Source: Variovorax sp. PBL-H6
GTDB lineage: Bacteria; Pseudomonadota; Gammaproteobacteria; Burkholderiales; Burkholderiaceae_C
Reading direction: 5' to 3'
Assembly (NCBI RefSeq): GCF_901827155.1
Contig: NZ_LR594659.1
Location: 3,534,001-3,598,000, forward strand
Length of the DNA stretch: 64,000 nucleotides
How positions within the stretch are numbered: the stretch's first letter is position 1; every line of letters begins with the position of its first letter. The notes below the pieces were generated by a model that did not search any database, was not told the origin of the DNA, and worked only from the letters and a program-made list of their open reading frames with translations. Shown here piece by piece: positions 17,793-31,928 of this stretch. The translations under genes were made by a program, and so were the position numbers.

Positions 17793-18881
17793 ATGACCCA
17801 GGACTTCGACAATTTCGTCGGCACGCGCGCCGTCTCCAAACAGCACGTCTTCGACGTCGATGCGCTGACCGCCTGGCTGGAGACGAGGCTCGATGGCTTC
17901 AAGGGCCCGCTCACGGTCGAGATGTTCAAGGGCGGGCAGTCCAACCCCACCTACAAGCTCATCACGCCCGGGCAGAGCTACGTGATGCGTGCCAAGCCGG
18001 GTCCGGTTGCCAAGCTGCTGCCTTCGGCACATGCGATCGAGCGCGAGTTCAAGGTCATGAGCGGGCTCGCCGGCACCGACGTGCCGGTGCCTCGCATGGT
18101 TTGCCTGTGCGAGGACGAGACCATCATCGGCCGCGCCTTCTACCTGATGGAGTTCATGGAAGGCCGGGTGCTGTGGGATCAGTCCCTCCCCGGCATGAGC
18201 AACGCGGAGCGCGCGGCCGTCTACGAGGAAATGAACCGCGTCATCGCCGCGCTGCATACCGTGAAGTACGCCGAGCGCGGCTTGGCTGACTACGGCAAGC
18301 CAGGCAACTATTTCGAGCGCCAGATCGGCCGCTGGAGCAGGCAGTACGTGGCCTCGGTCACGCAGCCCATCCCCGAAATGGACCGGCTCATGGAATGGCT
18401 GCCGCTCCACATGCCCGAGAGCGCGCGCGACGAGAAGATGACCTCCATCGTCCACGGCGACTACCGGCTCGACAACATCATGTTCCACGCCACCGAGCCG
18501 CGCGCCATCGCCGTGCTGGACTGGGAGCTGTCCACACTCGGCCATCCACTCGCCGACTTCAGCTACCACTGCATGTCCTGGCACATTGCGCCGGGCTCGT
18601 TCCGCGGCATCGGCGGCCTGGACCTGAAGAGCCTGGGCATCCCGACGGAGAGCGAGTACATCCGCAAATATTGCGAGCGCACCGGGCTCACCACGCCCGA
18701 GGCGCTGGCGCCCGACTGGAATTTCTACCAGGCCTACAACCTGTTCCGCATGGCCGCGATCCTGCAGGGCATCGCCAAGCGCGTCGAAGCGGGTACCGCA
18801 TCGAGCGAACAGGCGGTGGCTTCGGGCCGCGGCGCGCGGCCGATGGCCGAGATGGCCTGGCAGTTCGCGCAGCGGGCTTGA
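17793..18881 (+). CDS. Aminoglycoside-phosphotransferase-fold kinase (ACAD11 N-domain / LvaA-like)
   Basis: 362 residues of the APH/choline-kinase superfamily. The catalytic loop is intact ([13 protein letters not shown]) and the metal motif follows ([18 protein letters not shown]), so a working kinase is expected. The N-lobe has [10 protein letters not shown] and YVMRAKPGP. In animal ACAD10/11 this domain is fused to an acyl-CoA dehydrogenase. In Pseudomonas LvaA it phosphorylates 4-hydroxyacyl-CoA. Here the dehydrogenase is the next gene, 46 nt on. The 4-hydroxyacyl-CoA substrate is inference from that pairing, not from the sequence itself. Confidence 0.88.
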   Translation: MTQDFDNFVGTRAVSKQHVFDVDALTAWLETRLDGFKGPLTVEMFKGGQSNPTYKLITPGQSYVMRAKPGPVAKLLPSAHAIEREFKVMSGLAGTDVPVPRMVCLCEDETIIGRAFYLMEFMEGRVLWDQSLPGMSNAERAAVYEEMNRVIAALHTVKYAERGLADYGKPGNYFERQIGRWSRQYVASVTQPIPEMDRLMEWLPLHMPESARDEKMTSIVHGDYRLDNIMFHATEPRAIAVLDWELSTLGHPLADFSYHCMSWHIAPGSFRGIGGLDLKSLGIPTESEYIRKYCERTGLTTPEALAPDWNFYQAYNLFRMAAILQGIAKRVEAGTASSEQAVASGRGARPMAEMAWQFAQRA

Positions 18882-18927
18882 AGAAGCCATCCGGCCCTCG
18901 CCCTCACCTTATCCCACAGGAGACCTC

Positions 18928-20199
18928 ATGGATTTCGATTACTCGGCCAAGACCAAAGACTTGCAGAAGCGTGTCACCGCCTTCATGGAAGACCACATCT
19001 ACCCCGCCGAGGCCGAATACACGGCCGAGCTGGCCGCCAACACCGCGGCCGGCAAGCGCTGGACCGCGCTCAACACGGTCGAGAAGCTCAAGCAGAAAGC
19101 CAAGGCACAGGGCCTGTGGAACCTGTTCCTGCCGGTCGACAGCGCCCAGGTCTCCGGCTACAAGGGCGCAGGCCTCACGAACCAGGAATACGCGCCGCTC
19201 GCCGAGATCATGGGGCGCGTGCCATGGGCCAGCGAAGCCTTCAATTGCTCGGCGCCTGACACCGGCAACATGGAAACCATTGCGCGCTACGGCTCCGACG
19301 ACATCCGAGCGCGCTGGCTCAAGCCGCTGCTCGAAGGCGAGATCCGTTCCGCTTTCGCGATGACCGAGCCCGAAGTCGCGTCGAGCGATGCGACCAACAT
19401 CTCGACGCGCATCGAACGTCAGGGCGACGAATACGTGATCAACGGCCACAAATGGTGGATCTCCGGCGCGGCCGATCCGCGCTGCAAGGTGTTCATCACG
19501 ATGGGCAAGACCGATCCCGACGCGCCGCGCCATTCGCAGCAGAGCATGGTGGTGGTGCCGTCCGATGCCAAGGGCATTCGCATCGTTCGCCCGCTGAATG
19601 TGATGGGCTATGACGACGCGCCGCACGGTCACGTCGAGATGTACTTCGAGAATGTGCGAGTGCCGGTGGACAACATCCTGCTCGGCGAAGGCCGCGGCTT
19701 CGAAATCGCGCAGGGACGCCTCGGCCCGGGACGCATCCACCATTGCATGCGCCTGATCGGCCTGGCCGAACGTGCACTCGAGCTGATGTGCAAGCGCGCC
19801 TCCTCGCGCGTGGCTTTCGGCAAGACCGTGGCGTCGCAAACGGTGACGCAGGAGCGCATCGCCGAGGCGCGCTGCAAGATCGACATGGCGCGCCTGCTCA
19901 CGCTCAAGGCGGCGTGGCTGATGGACGTGGCCGGCAACAAGGTGGCCAAGACGGAGATCGCAATGATCAAGGTGGTGGCGCCCAACATGGCCTGCCAGGT
20001 GATCGACTGGGCGATGCAGGTGCACGGCGGCGGCGGCATGTGCGACGACTTCCCGTTGGCCTATGCCTATGCCGGTGCCCGCACGCTGCGCTTCGCGGAT
20101 GGCCCGGACGAGGTGCACCGCAACGCGATCGCCAAATGGGAGCTGGGCAAGTACGGCGCCGCAAAGGGCAATGACGAAATGCCCGTGACCCGCTTCTGA
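18928..20199 (+). CDS. Acyl-CoA dehydrogenase (ACAD10/11-type)
   Basis: 423 residues with the three acyl-CoA dehydrogenase domains. The FAD/substrate signature [16 protein letters not shown] is near residue 145, [16 protein letters not shown] near 170, and the C-terminal helical domain contains [20 protein letters not shown] and [19 protein letters not shown]. The last block is typical of the ACAD11-like branch. Clear SD (AGGAG) before the ATG. It follows the kinase gene as the last gene of the run. The likely role is acting on a phosphorylated hydroxyacyl-CoA or on a normal acyl-CoA; only assay can tell. Confidence 0.92.
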   Translation: MDFDYSAKTKDLQKRVTAFMEDHIYPAEAEYTAELAANTAAGKRWTALNTVEKLKQKAKAQGLWNLFLPVDSAQVSGYKGAGLTNQEYAPLAEIMGRVPWASEAFNCSAPDTGNMETIARYGSDDIRARWLKPLLEGEIRSAFAMTEPEVASSDATNISTRIERQGDEYVINGHKWWISGAADPRCKVFITMGKTDPDAPRHSQQSMVVVPSDAKGIRIVRPLNVMGYDDAPHGHVEMYFENVRVPVDNILLGEGRGFEIAQGRLGPGRIHHCMRLIGLAERALELMCKRASSRVAFGKTVASQTVTQERIAEARCKIDMARLLTLKAAWLMDVAGNKVAKTEIAMIKVVAPNMACQVIDWAMQVHGGGGMCDDFPLAYAYAGARTLRFADGPDEVHRNAIAKWELGKYGAAKGNDEMPVTRF

Positions 20200-20253
20200 C
20201 CGAAGCCAGAACACCCCGGAACCGGCTTTGCCGGGCCGCTGGTGTTGCCCCCG

Positions 20254-20520
20254 TCACAGCTTCTTCTGCAGGAACATGGCCTGGCTGAAGGCCGGGTCGC
20301 GAGAAGCCTTCGATGCAGTTGAGGAGGCCGACGGCCTGCTCGTCAGCATAGGCCAGCACGCTGAAGGCCTGCGGCCGCGCGGCCAGCGCTTCGGGCAGCC
20401 GGCCAGCACCTCCGGCGCCAGCGGCGCTCCGCCGCCCGCCGGATCGCGCGCGTAGCTGTCCAGCAGATCGACCAGCGCACGCGCGTGCACCGGGTCGCGA
20501 TCGTCCGCGAACAGGACCTC
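20254..20520 (-). pseudogene. Degraded GNAT N-acetyltransferase (frameshift plus internal deletion)
   Basis: Reading from just after the glmM stop, one frame gives VLFADDRDPVHARALVDLLD and on to PLAPEVLAG. The next frame then continues with LPEALAARPQAFSVLAYADE and GLLNCIEGFS. The first frame resumes directly with DPAFSQAMFLQKKL and a stop. These are the N-terminal third, the next segment and the extreme C-terminus of a GNAT family protein. The acetyl-CoA-binding core between FS and DPAF (roughly 80 residues by my memory of intact relatives) is gone. One G appears lost near 20399-20402. No start codon survives in a good position. Confidence 0.7.
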
Positions 20521-20522
20521 GA

Positions 20523-21866
20523 TTACGCCGCCGAACGCGGTGCGACCACCGCCGCAAGGCGCTGCGCGCAGGCTTCGGCCTGCGCCGCGTCGCGCGCCTC
20601 CACCATCACGCGCAGCAGCGGCTCGGTGCCGCTGGCGCGGATCAGCACGCGGCCTGCATCGCCCAGTTCGGCCTCTGCGCGTCCGATCTCGGCCGCCAGT
20701 GTCTTGTTTGCCATCCAGTCCTGAGCGCCGGACATGCGCACATTGATGAGCGTCTGCGGGAACAGCGTCAGATCGGCCAGCAGCTCGCCAACCTTCTTGC
20801 CGCTGCGCTGGCAGGCCTGCAGCACTTGCAGTGCGCTCACGATGCCGTCACCGGTGGTGTGGCGGTCCAGCGCGAGCAGGTGCCCGGAGCCTTCGCCGCC
20901 CAGCAGCCAGCGGCGCTTCTCGAGCTCCTCCAGTACATAGCGGTCGCCCACGCGCGCCCGCACCAGCTCGATGCCGCGCCCGCGCAGCGCGATATCGACT
21001 GCCTTGTTGGTCATCAGCGTGCCGACCACGCCAGCCAGCTTCTCGCCCCGCGCAATGCGCTCCAATGCCATCAGGTAGAGCAGCTCGTCGCCATTGAACA
21101 GGCGCCCGGTCGCATCGACCAATTGCAGCCGGTCGGCATCGCCGTCGAGCGCGATGCCGTAGTCCGCGCCATGGGACCGCACCGCGTCGATCAAAGCCTG
21201 TGGGTGCGTGGCGCCCACATCCTTGTTGATGTTGAGGCCGTCTGGCGCGCAGCCGATGCTGATCACATCCGCGCCGAGTTCGTGGAACACGTTCGGCGCC
21301 ACCTGGTAGGCCGCACCGTGTGCGCCATCGACGACCAGCTTGAGGCCGCGCAGCGTGAGGTCGTTGGCGAAGGTGCTCTTGCAGAATTCGATGTAGCGGC
21401 CCGGCGCGTCGTTGAGGCGGCGTGCCTTGCCGAGCTCGGCGGAGTCGGCCCAGGAGGGCGCCTCCTTCAGCGCGGCCTCGACCGCCAGCTCCCATTCGTC
21501 GCTGAGCTTGGTGCCCTGGGCGCTGAAGAACTTGATGCCGTTGTCCGGATAGGCGTTGTGGCTGGCGCTGATCACCACCCCAAGGCTCGCGCGCTGTGCA
21601 CGCGTGAGGTAGGCCACGCCGGGTGTCGGCAGCGGGCCCAGCAGCACCACGTCGACACCGGCGGAATTGAAGCCGGATTCGAGCGCCGACTCGAGCATGT
21701 AGCCGGAGATGCGTGTGTCCTTGCCGATCAGCACCGTCGGGCGCGACTCCGCCCTCTTGAGCACGCGGCCGACTGCATGCGCGAGGCGCAGCACGAAGTC
21801 CGGCGTGATCGGCGCCTGGCCGACCGTGCCACGGATGCCATCGGTGCCGAAGTATTGTCTTGTCAT
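20523..21866 (-). CDS. glmM: Phosphoglucosamine mutase
   Basis: Converts glucosamine-6-phosphate to glucosamine-1-phosphate for UDP-GlcNAc, so it feeds peptidoglycan and lipid A. The 447 residues begin [14 protein letters not shown]. They carry the active phosphoserine loop [18 protein letters not shown] (Ser near residue 100), the metal loop [11 protein letters not shown] and the sugar loop GEGSGHL. The ATG at 21866 overlaps the folP stop (ATGA) and has AGGAG upstream. Confidence 0.97.
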   Translation of the reverse strand: MTRQYFGTDGIRGTVGQAPITPDFVLRLAHAVGRVLKRAESRPTVLIGKDTRISGYMLESALESGFNSAGVDVVLLGPLPTPGVAYLTRAQRASLGVVISASHNAYPDNGIKFFSAQGTKLSDEWELAVEAALKEAPSWADSAELGKARRLNDAPGRYIEFCKSTFANDLTLRGLKLVVDGAHGAAYQVAPNVFHELGADVISIGCAPDGLNINKDVGATHPQALIDAVRSHGADYGIALDGDADRLQLVDATGRLFNGDELLYLMALERIARGEKLAGVVGTLMTNKAVDIALRGRGIELVRARVGDRYVLEELEKRRWLLGGEGSGHLLALDRHTTGDGIVSALQVLQACQRSGKKVGELLADLTLFPQTLINVRMSGAQDWMANKTLAAEIGRAEAELGDAGRVLIRASGTEPLLRVMVEARDAAQAEACAQRLAAVVAPRSAA

Positions 21867-22723
21867 GGGTGGAGCTCCTGTCCTCGTTGTTCTGATCTCA
21901 TGGCCCGCCACACGGCCAGCGCCGCCACGGTTTCGCGCACATCATGCACGCGCACGATCGCTGCCCCATGCTCGACCGCCAACACCGCGGCCGCGACACT
22001 GGGTGCTACGCGCCCGGCCACCGCCTCGATGCCGGTGACCGCGCCTAGCGAAGACTTGCGCGACCAACCGACGAGGAGCGGGCAACCCACGGCGAGCAAT
22101 TCGTGCTGCCGGGCCAGCAGGGCGAAATTTTGCGCCACCGTCTTGCCGAAGCCGATGCCGGGATCGAGCGCAATGCGCTCGGGCGCGACCTTCAGGGCCA
22201 GCAGCGCCCGCATCTGCTCCTCGAGAAAGGCGCGCACTGTGGGAACGACATCGCCTTCCATCGGCGCGGCCTGCATGGTCTGCGGATCGCGATGCATGTG
22301 CATCAGGCAGATGCCGCAGCCGGGATGGGCAACCACCGCCTCGCGCGCGCCCGCCCGGCGCAGCGCCCAGACGTCGTTGACGATGTCGGCGCCGAGGTCC
22401 AGCACTGCGCGCATGACCTCGGGCTTGTAGGTGTCGACCGAGACCGGCACCTGCAGCTTCACTGCCTCGCGCACCACCGACACGACGCGCGCGAGCTCCT
22501 CGGCCAGCGGCACGGCCGGGCTGCCGGGCCGTGTGGACTCGCCACCGATGTCGAGGATGTCGGCCCCTTCTTCAACCAGTTGGGCGCAATGACGCAGCGC
22601 GGCTTCGGTCGAGGCGTGGGCGCCGCCGTCCGAAAAGGAATCGGGCGTGACGTTGACGATGCCCATCACCCGCGGCTGCGCGAGATCGATCTCGAAGCGA
22701 GTGGTACGCCAACTTCTCGTCAT
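21863..22723 (-). CDS. folP: Dihydropteroate synthase
   Basis: Condenses p-aminobenzoate with hydroxymethyl-dihydropterin diphosphate in folate synthesis; target of sulfonamides. 286 residues with [15 protein letters not shown] near residue 20, [11 protein letters not shown] near 60 and [10 protein letters not shown] near 190; all pterin-binding blocks are intact. The 3' end overlaps glmM by 4 nt, the usual folP-glmM coupling. The ftsH terminator lies just upstream, so folP probably has its own promoter or depends on read-through. Confidence 0.97.
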   Translation of the reverse strand: MTRSWRTTRFEIDLAQPRVMGIVNVTPDSFSDGGAHASTEAALRHCAQLVEEGADILDIGGESTRPGSPAVPLAEELARVVSVVREAVKLQVPVSVDTYKPEVMRAVLDLGADIVNDVWALRRAGAREAVVAHPGCGICLMHMHRDPQTMQAAPMEGDVVPTVRAFLEEQMRALLALKVAPERIALDPGIGFGKTVAQNFALLARQHELLAVGCPLLVGWSRKSSLGAVTGIEAVAGRVAPSVAAAVLAVEHGAAIVRVHDVRETVAALAVWRAMRSEQRGQELHP

Positions 22724-22740
22724 GCGAGCCTTACGGAAAT

Positions 22741-22764
22741 GAAAAACGGGGCCAGCGGCCCCGT
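22741..22764 (-). terminator. Terminator after ftsH
   Basis: On the minus strand an 8-bp GC stem (ACGGGGCC / GGCCCCGT, loop GCT) is followed by TTTTTC. It lies between the ftsH stop and the folP start and can uncouple the two. Confidence 0.85.
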
Positions 22765-22784
22765 CGATCGCCCGAGCCTCACGC

Positions 22785-24701
<1,917 letters not shown>

Positions 24702-24867
24702 ACGAAGCTCCAGTCGAAAGCGCGTGGTATGGAAAACAAAAAAACGCGCTAGGGCACGCAATTGGCACTCATTTTAGGCTTTTCAAGCTGCGAAATGCCG
24801 GAATTTCCCTATATCAGCCATAGGACGCGCGCGGTCTTGAGCCTGAATGCCCAAGCACTGCGACGTT

Positions 24868-25536
24868 TCAGTTCGTATCGAGGGACTTGAGGCCAATACC
24901 CACCATGAAGGTCTCGGCGGATTTGTCGCGCGACGCTTTCGGCTTGATCGATTTCACCACCCGAAAGTTCATCTTGAATAGCCGGCTCAGTTCCGCGTAA
25001 CCGCTGCCATGAAACAGCTTGGCAACCAGTGCGCCCTCCGGCTTCATGTGGTGACGGGCGAAGTCGATGGCAAGCTCGATCAGATGGCTGATGCGCGCAT
25101 CGTCGGCCGACGCAATGCCGGACAGGTTGGGCGCCATGTCTGACACGACGACGTCGGCCAGCCGGCCTGCCATGATTTCCTCGAGCCGCGTCAGCACCTC
25201 CGCTTCGCGGAAATCGCCCTGCAGGAAGGTCACGCCCTCGATCGGTTCCATGGGAAGAATGTCGAGCGCGATGATGGTTCCTTCCAGGCGCCCCGCCGCC
25301 GCACCGCCCGGCGATAGCTTGCGCCGCACGTACTGGCTCCAGGCGCCAGGTGTCGAGCCCAGGTCCACCACCAGTTGTCCCGGACGAATGAGGCCAAGTG
25401 CCTCGTCGATCTCCTTGAGCTTGTAGGCAGCGCGCGCCCGATAGCCTTCCTTCGTTGCGAGTTTGACGTAGGGGTCGTTCACGTGATCGTGCAGCCACGC
25501 ACGATTGACCTTGCTGCTCTTGGGTTTGGGGTTCAT
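24868..25536 (-). CDS. rlmE: 23S rRNA 2'-O-ribose U2552 methyltransferase
   Basis: RlmE (FtsJ/RrmJ) methylates U2552 in the A-loop of 23S rRNA. 222 residues with the SAM motif [15 protein letters not shown] near residue 55, [13 protein letters not shown] near 120 and KLFHGSGY near 160 (the K-D-K-E tetrad region). ATG at 25536 is used; a GTG two codons earlier is also possible. It stands upstream of ftsH, the classic rlmE-ftsH pair, separated by 166 nt with no gene. It is divergent from yhbY with only 20 bp between starts. Confidence 0.96.
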   Translation of the reverse strand: MNPKPKSSKVNRAWLHDHVNDPYVKLATKEGYRARAAYKLKEIDEALGLIRPGQLVVDLGSTPGAWSQYVRRKLSPGGAAAGRLEGTIIALDILPMEPIEGVTFLQGDFREAEVLTRLEEIMAGRLADVVVSDMAPNLSGIASADDARISHLIELAIDFARHHMKPEGALVAKLFHGSGYAELSRLFKMNFRVVKSIKPKASRDKSAETFMVGIGLKSLDTN

Positions 25537-25556
25537 CGACACTCGATAATACGGGG

Positions 25557-26036
25557 ATGCCCGCCATACAACTGACCCCTGCCCAACGCAAGGTACACCG
25601 CGCAGAAGCGCACCATCTGGACCCGATCGTCATGGTCGGCGGCGACGGGCTGACACCGGCCGTCAAGAAGGAGGCCGACGCAGCGCTCAAGGCCCACGGG
25701 CTTATCAAGGTCCGCGTCTTCTCCGACGACCGCCCGGCGCGCGAGGCCATGCTGCAGGCCCTGGCCGAGGACCTGAACGCCGCGCCGATCCAGCACATCG
25801 GCAAGTTGCTGGTTCTCTGGCGCCCCATCCCCGAGAAGGAGCGCACGACGGATGAGGACCGCATGCCCGGCCCGCGCGACGTCAAGGTCATCAAGTACAG
25901 CAAGCGAGGCGGTCAGCGGCCCGAGATCAAGACCCTGCGGGTGCTAGGCAACCAGCGCCTCACCCCGGGCGGCAACATCAAGCGCGCCAAGCCGAAGAAG
26001 GCCCTGTCGGTCAAGAAGCGCCGTCAGGCAGACTGA
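25557..26036 (+). CDS. yhbY: YhbY-family RNA-binding protein (CRM domain)
   Basis: 159 residues. The first about 95 form a CRS1-YhbY domain ([29 protein letters not shown]). The rest is a basic, lysine/arginine-rich tail absent from the 97-residue E. coli protein. YhbY associates with pre-50S particles. Adjacency to rlmE and ftsH, divergently placed, is the same as in E. coli and supports a ribosome-assembly role. The stop is 3 nt before the next start. Confidence 0.93.
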   Translation: MPAIQLTPAQRKVHRAEAHHLDPIVMVGGDGLTPAVKKEADAALKAHGLIKVRVFSDDRPAREAMLQALAEDLNAAPIQHIGKLLVLWRPIPEKERTTDEDRMPGPRDVKVIKYSKRGGQRPEIKTLRVLGNQRLTPGGNIKRAKPKKALSVKKRRQAD

Positions 26037-26039
26037 CGG

Positions 26040-26810
26040 ATGCCGAGCCAAGACCGACAGGCGGCACTCCCGCAGCGCCACATTCTCTGCATGAAATGGG
26101 GCACGAAGTACGGCCCCGAGTACGTCAACCGCCTGTATGCAATGGCGCGCCGGCACCTTTCCGGCGACTTCGGCTTCGTCTGCCTGACCGACGATCCGGA
26201 GGGAATCCGCAGCGAAGTGCAGTGCTTTCCTATCCCTCCGCTCGACCTGGCGCTGGCGCCGGGACAGGTAGACCGCGCCTGGAAGAAGCTGACCACCTTC
26301 GAGGAGAACCTCTACGGCCTGCGCGGCCAGGCGCTGTTCATCGACCTCGATGTGGTCATCGTCGGCAGCCTCGATGCCTTCTTCGAGTATCCCGGCGAGT
26401 TCCTCATCATTCATGACTACGCCCGCCCCTGGCGACGCCGGCGCATCACGGGCAATTCATCGGTCTATCGCTTCGAGATCGGTGCACATCCGGACGTGCT
26501 GGCGCATTTCCGCGAGAACATGGACGCTGTGCAGGCCAGGTACCGCAACGAGCAGACCTACTTGTCGGCCTTCATGCACCGAAAGGGCACGCTGGCCTAC
26601 TGGCCGGCCGAGTGGTGCCCGAGCTTCAAGTACCACGGCATCCCGGCCTGGCCCACCAACTATTGGCGCGAGCCCTTCGTGCCGGAAGGGGCGCGCATCA
26701 TGGTCTTTCACGGGGAGTGCAATCCACCCGATGCGCTCGCAGGCCGCCGCAACCGACGCTTCCGCTTCATCCGGCCCGCCCGCTGGATCACGCAGTTCTG
26801 GAATGCCTAA
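26040..26810 (+). CDS. Putative glycosyltransferase-like protein, function unknown
   Basis: 256 residues with no close family I can name with certainty. The pattern KWGTKYGPEYVNRLYAMARR, VCLTDDP, then ALFIDLDVVIVGSLDAFF (DxD-type metal motif), SSVYRFEIGAH and a late MVFHGECNPPDA resembles GT-A fold sugar transferases (GT8/GT32-like). There is no membrane segment or signal. It begins 3 nt after yhbY, so the two are probably cotranscribed, though no functional link is obvious. Confidence 0.75.
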   Translation: MPSQDRQAALPQRHILCMKWGTKYGPEYVNRLYAMARRHLSGDFGFVCLTDDPEGIRSEVQCFPIPPLDLALAPGQVDRAWKKLTTFEENLYGLRGQALFIDLDVVIVGSLDAFFEYPGEFLIIHDYARPWRRRRITGNSSVYRFEIGAHPDVLAHFRENMDAVQARYRNEQTYLSAFMHRKGTLAYWPAEWCPSFKYHGIPAWPTNYWREPFVPEGARIMVFHGECNPPDALAGRRNRRFRFIRPARWITQFWNA

Positions 26811-26830
26811 GGAGGGCCTGTCAACAGGCG

Positions 26831-27244
26831 CTAGGCATCGCGGCGCCCCAGGCGCCAGAGCAGCACGCCGGCGCACAGCCACTGGCCCAGGTACATGGCA
26901 CTGCCGAGCGAGTGCCAGAGCCGAAGATTCTCGCGCGCCAGGATGCGCGGCGCGACCGCGTATTCCTGCAGCAAGGCCAGCAGGAGGGCGGCGAGGACCC
27001 AGGCCACCGCGACCCGCGAGGACTGGTCGGCGCGCTCTGGGGCCTTGGATCTGAAGTGAGTCAGCAAGACCAGCCCGCAGACCAAGGCCACCCAGCTCTG
27101 GGCCGAGAACAACCGCCCGGCAAAGTTGCCTGCCACCGTGGGGTTGCCGAGCTGAGCGAAGAGCATCGGCACGACCAGGAAGCCGATGGTGGTCAGGCTG
27201 CCCCACCAGAGGGCAGCCACCAACAGCGCGATGCGGTCCTTCAC
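26831..27244 (-). CDS. DUF4149 family membrane protein
   Basis: 137 residues with four hydrophobic helices: 7-27 (LLVAALWWGSLTTIGFLVVP), 48-64, 78-96 and 113-131. The first helix and FAGRLFSAQSW match the DUF4149 family, of unknown function. It starts with GTG at 27244, 19 nt after greA, and is the last gene of the long minus-strand block. Convergent with the glycosyltransferase-like gene. Confidence 0.85.
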   Translation of the reverse strand: MKDRIALLVAALWWGSLTTIGFLVVPMLFAQLGNPTVAGNFAGRLFSAQSWVALVCGLVLLTHFRSKAPERADQSSRVAVAWVLAALLLALLQEYAVAPRILARENLRLWHSLGSAMYLGQWLCAGVLLWRLGRRDA

Positions 27245-27263
27245 GACTCGGGATTCAGATGCG

Positions 27264-27743
27264 TCAGAGGTAGCTGACGCCCACGATCTCGTAGCGCTTC
27301 ACGCCGCCCGGCGCCTGCACCTCGGCGGTGTCGCCCTCCTCCTTGCCGATCAGCGCGCGCGCGATGGGGCTGGAGACGTTGATCAGGCCCAGCTTCAGGT
27401 CGGCCTCGTCCTCCCCGACGATCTGGTACTTGAGCGCCTCGCCGGTGTCCTCCTCCTCGAGTTCCACGGTCGAGCCGAAGACGACCTTCCCGCCAGCGTC
27501 GAGCTCGGAAGGATCGATGATCTGCGCGTTCGAGAGCATGCCCTCGATCTGCTTGATGCGGCCTTCGATCCAGCCCTGGCGCTCCTTGGCCGCGTCGTAG
27601 TCTGCGTTCTCGCTGAGATCGCCCTGGGCGCGCGCTTCGGCGATGGCGGTGATGATCGAGGGCCGCTCGACGGACTTCAGGCGCTGCAGTTCGTCGCGCA
27701 GTTTCTCGGAGCCGCGCTTGGTAATCGGAATCGTGTTGGCCAT
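27264..27743 (-). CDS. greA: Transcription elongation factor GreA
   Basis: Stimulates cleavage of backtracked RNA by RNA polymerase. 159 residues: an N-terminal antiparallel coiled coil with the acidic tip [16 protein letters not shown] (the D and E needed for cleavage are present) and a C-terminal FKBP-like domain ([20 protein letters not shown]). Normal length. A strong hairpin separates it from the upstream Kdo hydroxylase gene, so it may have its own promoter. carB-greA proximity is common in betaproteobacteria. Confidence 0.97.
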   Translation of the reverse strand: MANTIPITKRGSEKLRDELQRLKSVERPSIITAIAEARAQGDLSENADYDAAKERQGWIEGRIKQIEGMLSNAQIIDPSELDAGGKVVFGSTVELEEEDTGEALKYQIVGEDEADLKLGLINVSSPIARALIGKEEGDTAEVQAPGGVKRYEIVGVSYL

Positions 27744-27765
27744 GTTTTGTCTCTCCAGAAAGCGA

Positions 27766-27793
27766 AACCGCCGAACGCTGCCGTTCGGCGGTT
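27766..27793 (-). terminator. Strong hairpin between Kdo hydroxylase and greA
   Basis: A 12-bp perfect stem AACCGCCGAACG / CGTTCGGCGGTT with a 4-nt loop. The minus-strand 3' side continues TCGCTTTCT, a poor T-tract, so termination may be partial. Confidence 0.7.
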
Positions 27794-27809
27794 CATGGAA
27801 GGAAAAAGA

Positions 27810-28679
27810 TCAGACGAGCGTGCGTCCGGTCAGCCGGCTCAGGATGGCGAGCGGGCTCGAATCGGGATTGTATTGCCTAGCGGCTGGCAGGTGCAGCGTC
27901 TGCTCCAGCATGTACTGGCCGGACATGACGGCGTGCGAGGTCTGGTCCGAGAAGCACACCCACACCGATCCCGCCGGAAAGGGCACGGTTTCCTGCTGGG
28001 CGTTCTTCTGGTAGTCGAGGTCGGACTTCATGCCGTCGTGCAGTTGCAGCATCAGGTGGTCGTACTCGCTGCGGAAAGACTTGGTCACATGCAGGGTCCG
28101 CAGCAAACGCGCCTGCCAGCGCGAGTAGCGCTTGGCGCGCGGCAGGAAGCGCTCAGCCACCGTCTCGAATGGCTCGCCCACCCGCCAGACGCGCGGCACG
28201 CCGTCCGGGTTCACGTTGGTGAACACGCGCAGGATGCGCTCGCCGTAGTTGGGACGCGAAGGAAAGGAATCGATGTGCAGCCGCCGGTCGTCGGCGCGCC
28301 AGGACTGCACGCGCGTTTCGACCTGCGCAGGCCGGTAGCTGGTCGGCGCCAGCCGCAACGCCGGCGTGTAGTGCGGCAGCAGGCCATGGACCAGCTGCTG
28401 GGCCCGGGCCCGGAAGCGCCCCACCATCGTCGCCACGGCTTGCTGTCGGGTCTCGTCGCCGGCAACGCCCTTGATGCGCCCTTCGGCGTCGAAGCTGATG
28501 TTGCGCACGTCCGGCGACAGGACCGATGGCGTCAGAAGCCCTCGCTCCTCGGCCCGTAGTTCGAATCCCAGCCGCGGGAAGTACAGCACCTTGCCAGCCT
28601 CGAGCGCGGAGATCCAAGCCTCGTTGGGCGCGGCCCCGGCCCAGTGGGCCAGGTCGAGTTCGACCAGCTGCGTTTCCAT
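27810..28679 (-). CDS. kdoO: Kdo hydroxylase family protein (Fe(II)/2-oxoglutarate dioxygenase)
   Basis: 289 residues matching the Kdo 3-hydroxylase family, which turns the outer Kdo of lipopolysaccharide into D-glycero-D-talo-oct-2-ulosonate (Ko) in Burkholderia and Yersinia. The facial triad is visible as H135-x-D137 (RRLHIDSFPSRP) and H249 (DQTSHAVMSGQYMLEQT). The C-terminal part SSPLAILSRLTGR is also family-like. It starts 21 nt after carB and is probably transcribed with carAB. Membership is by remembered family pattern; the Ko product in this organism is inference. Confidence 0.85.
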   Translation of the reverse strand: METQLVELDLAHWAGAAPNEAWISALEAGKVLYFPRLGFELRAEERGLLTPSVLSPDVRNISFDAEGRIKGVAGDETRQQAVATMVGRFRARAQQLVHGLLPHYTPALRLAPTSYRPAQVETRVQSWRADDRRLHIDSFPSRPNYGERILRVFTNVNPDGVPRVWRVGEPFETVAERFLPRAKRYSRWQARLLRTLHVTKSFRSEYDHLMLQLHDGMKSDLDYQKNAQQETVPFPAGSVWVCFSDQTSHAVMSGQYMLEQTLHLPAARQYNPDSSPLAILSRLTGRTLV

Positions 28680-28700
28680 GGCGATTCGTTCGCGCCTTCT

Positions 28701-31920
<3,220 letters not shown>

Positions 31921-31928
<8 letters not shown>

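Noticed and set aside
20210..20246. Terminator after the acyl-CoA dehydrogenase (AACACC ... GGTGTT)
   Set aside because: The stem is only 6 bp with a 25-nt loop and no T-run.
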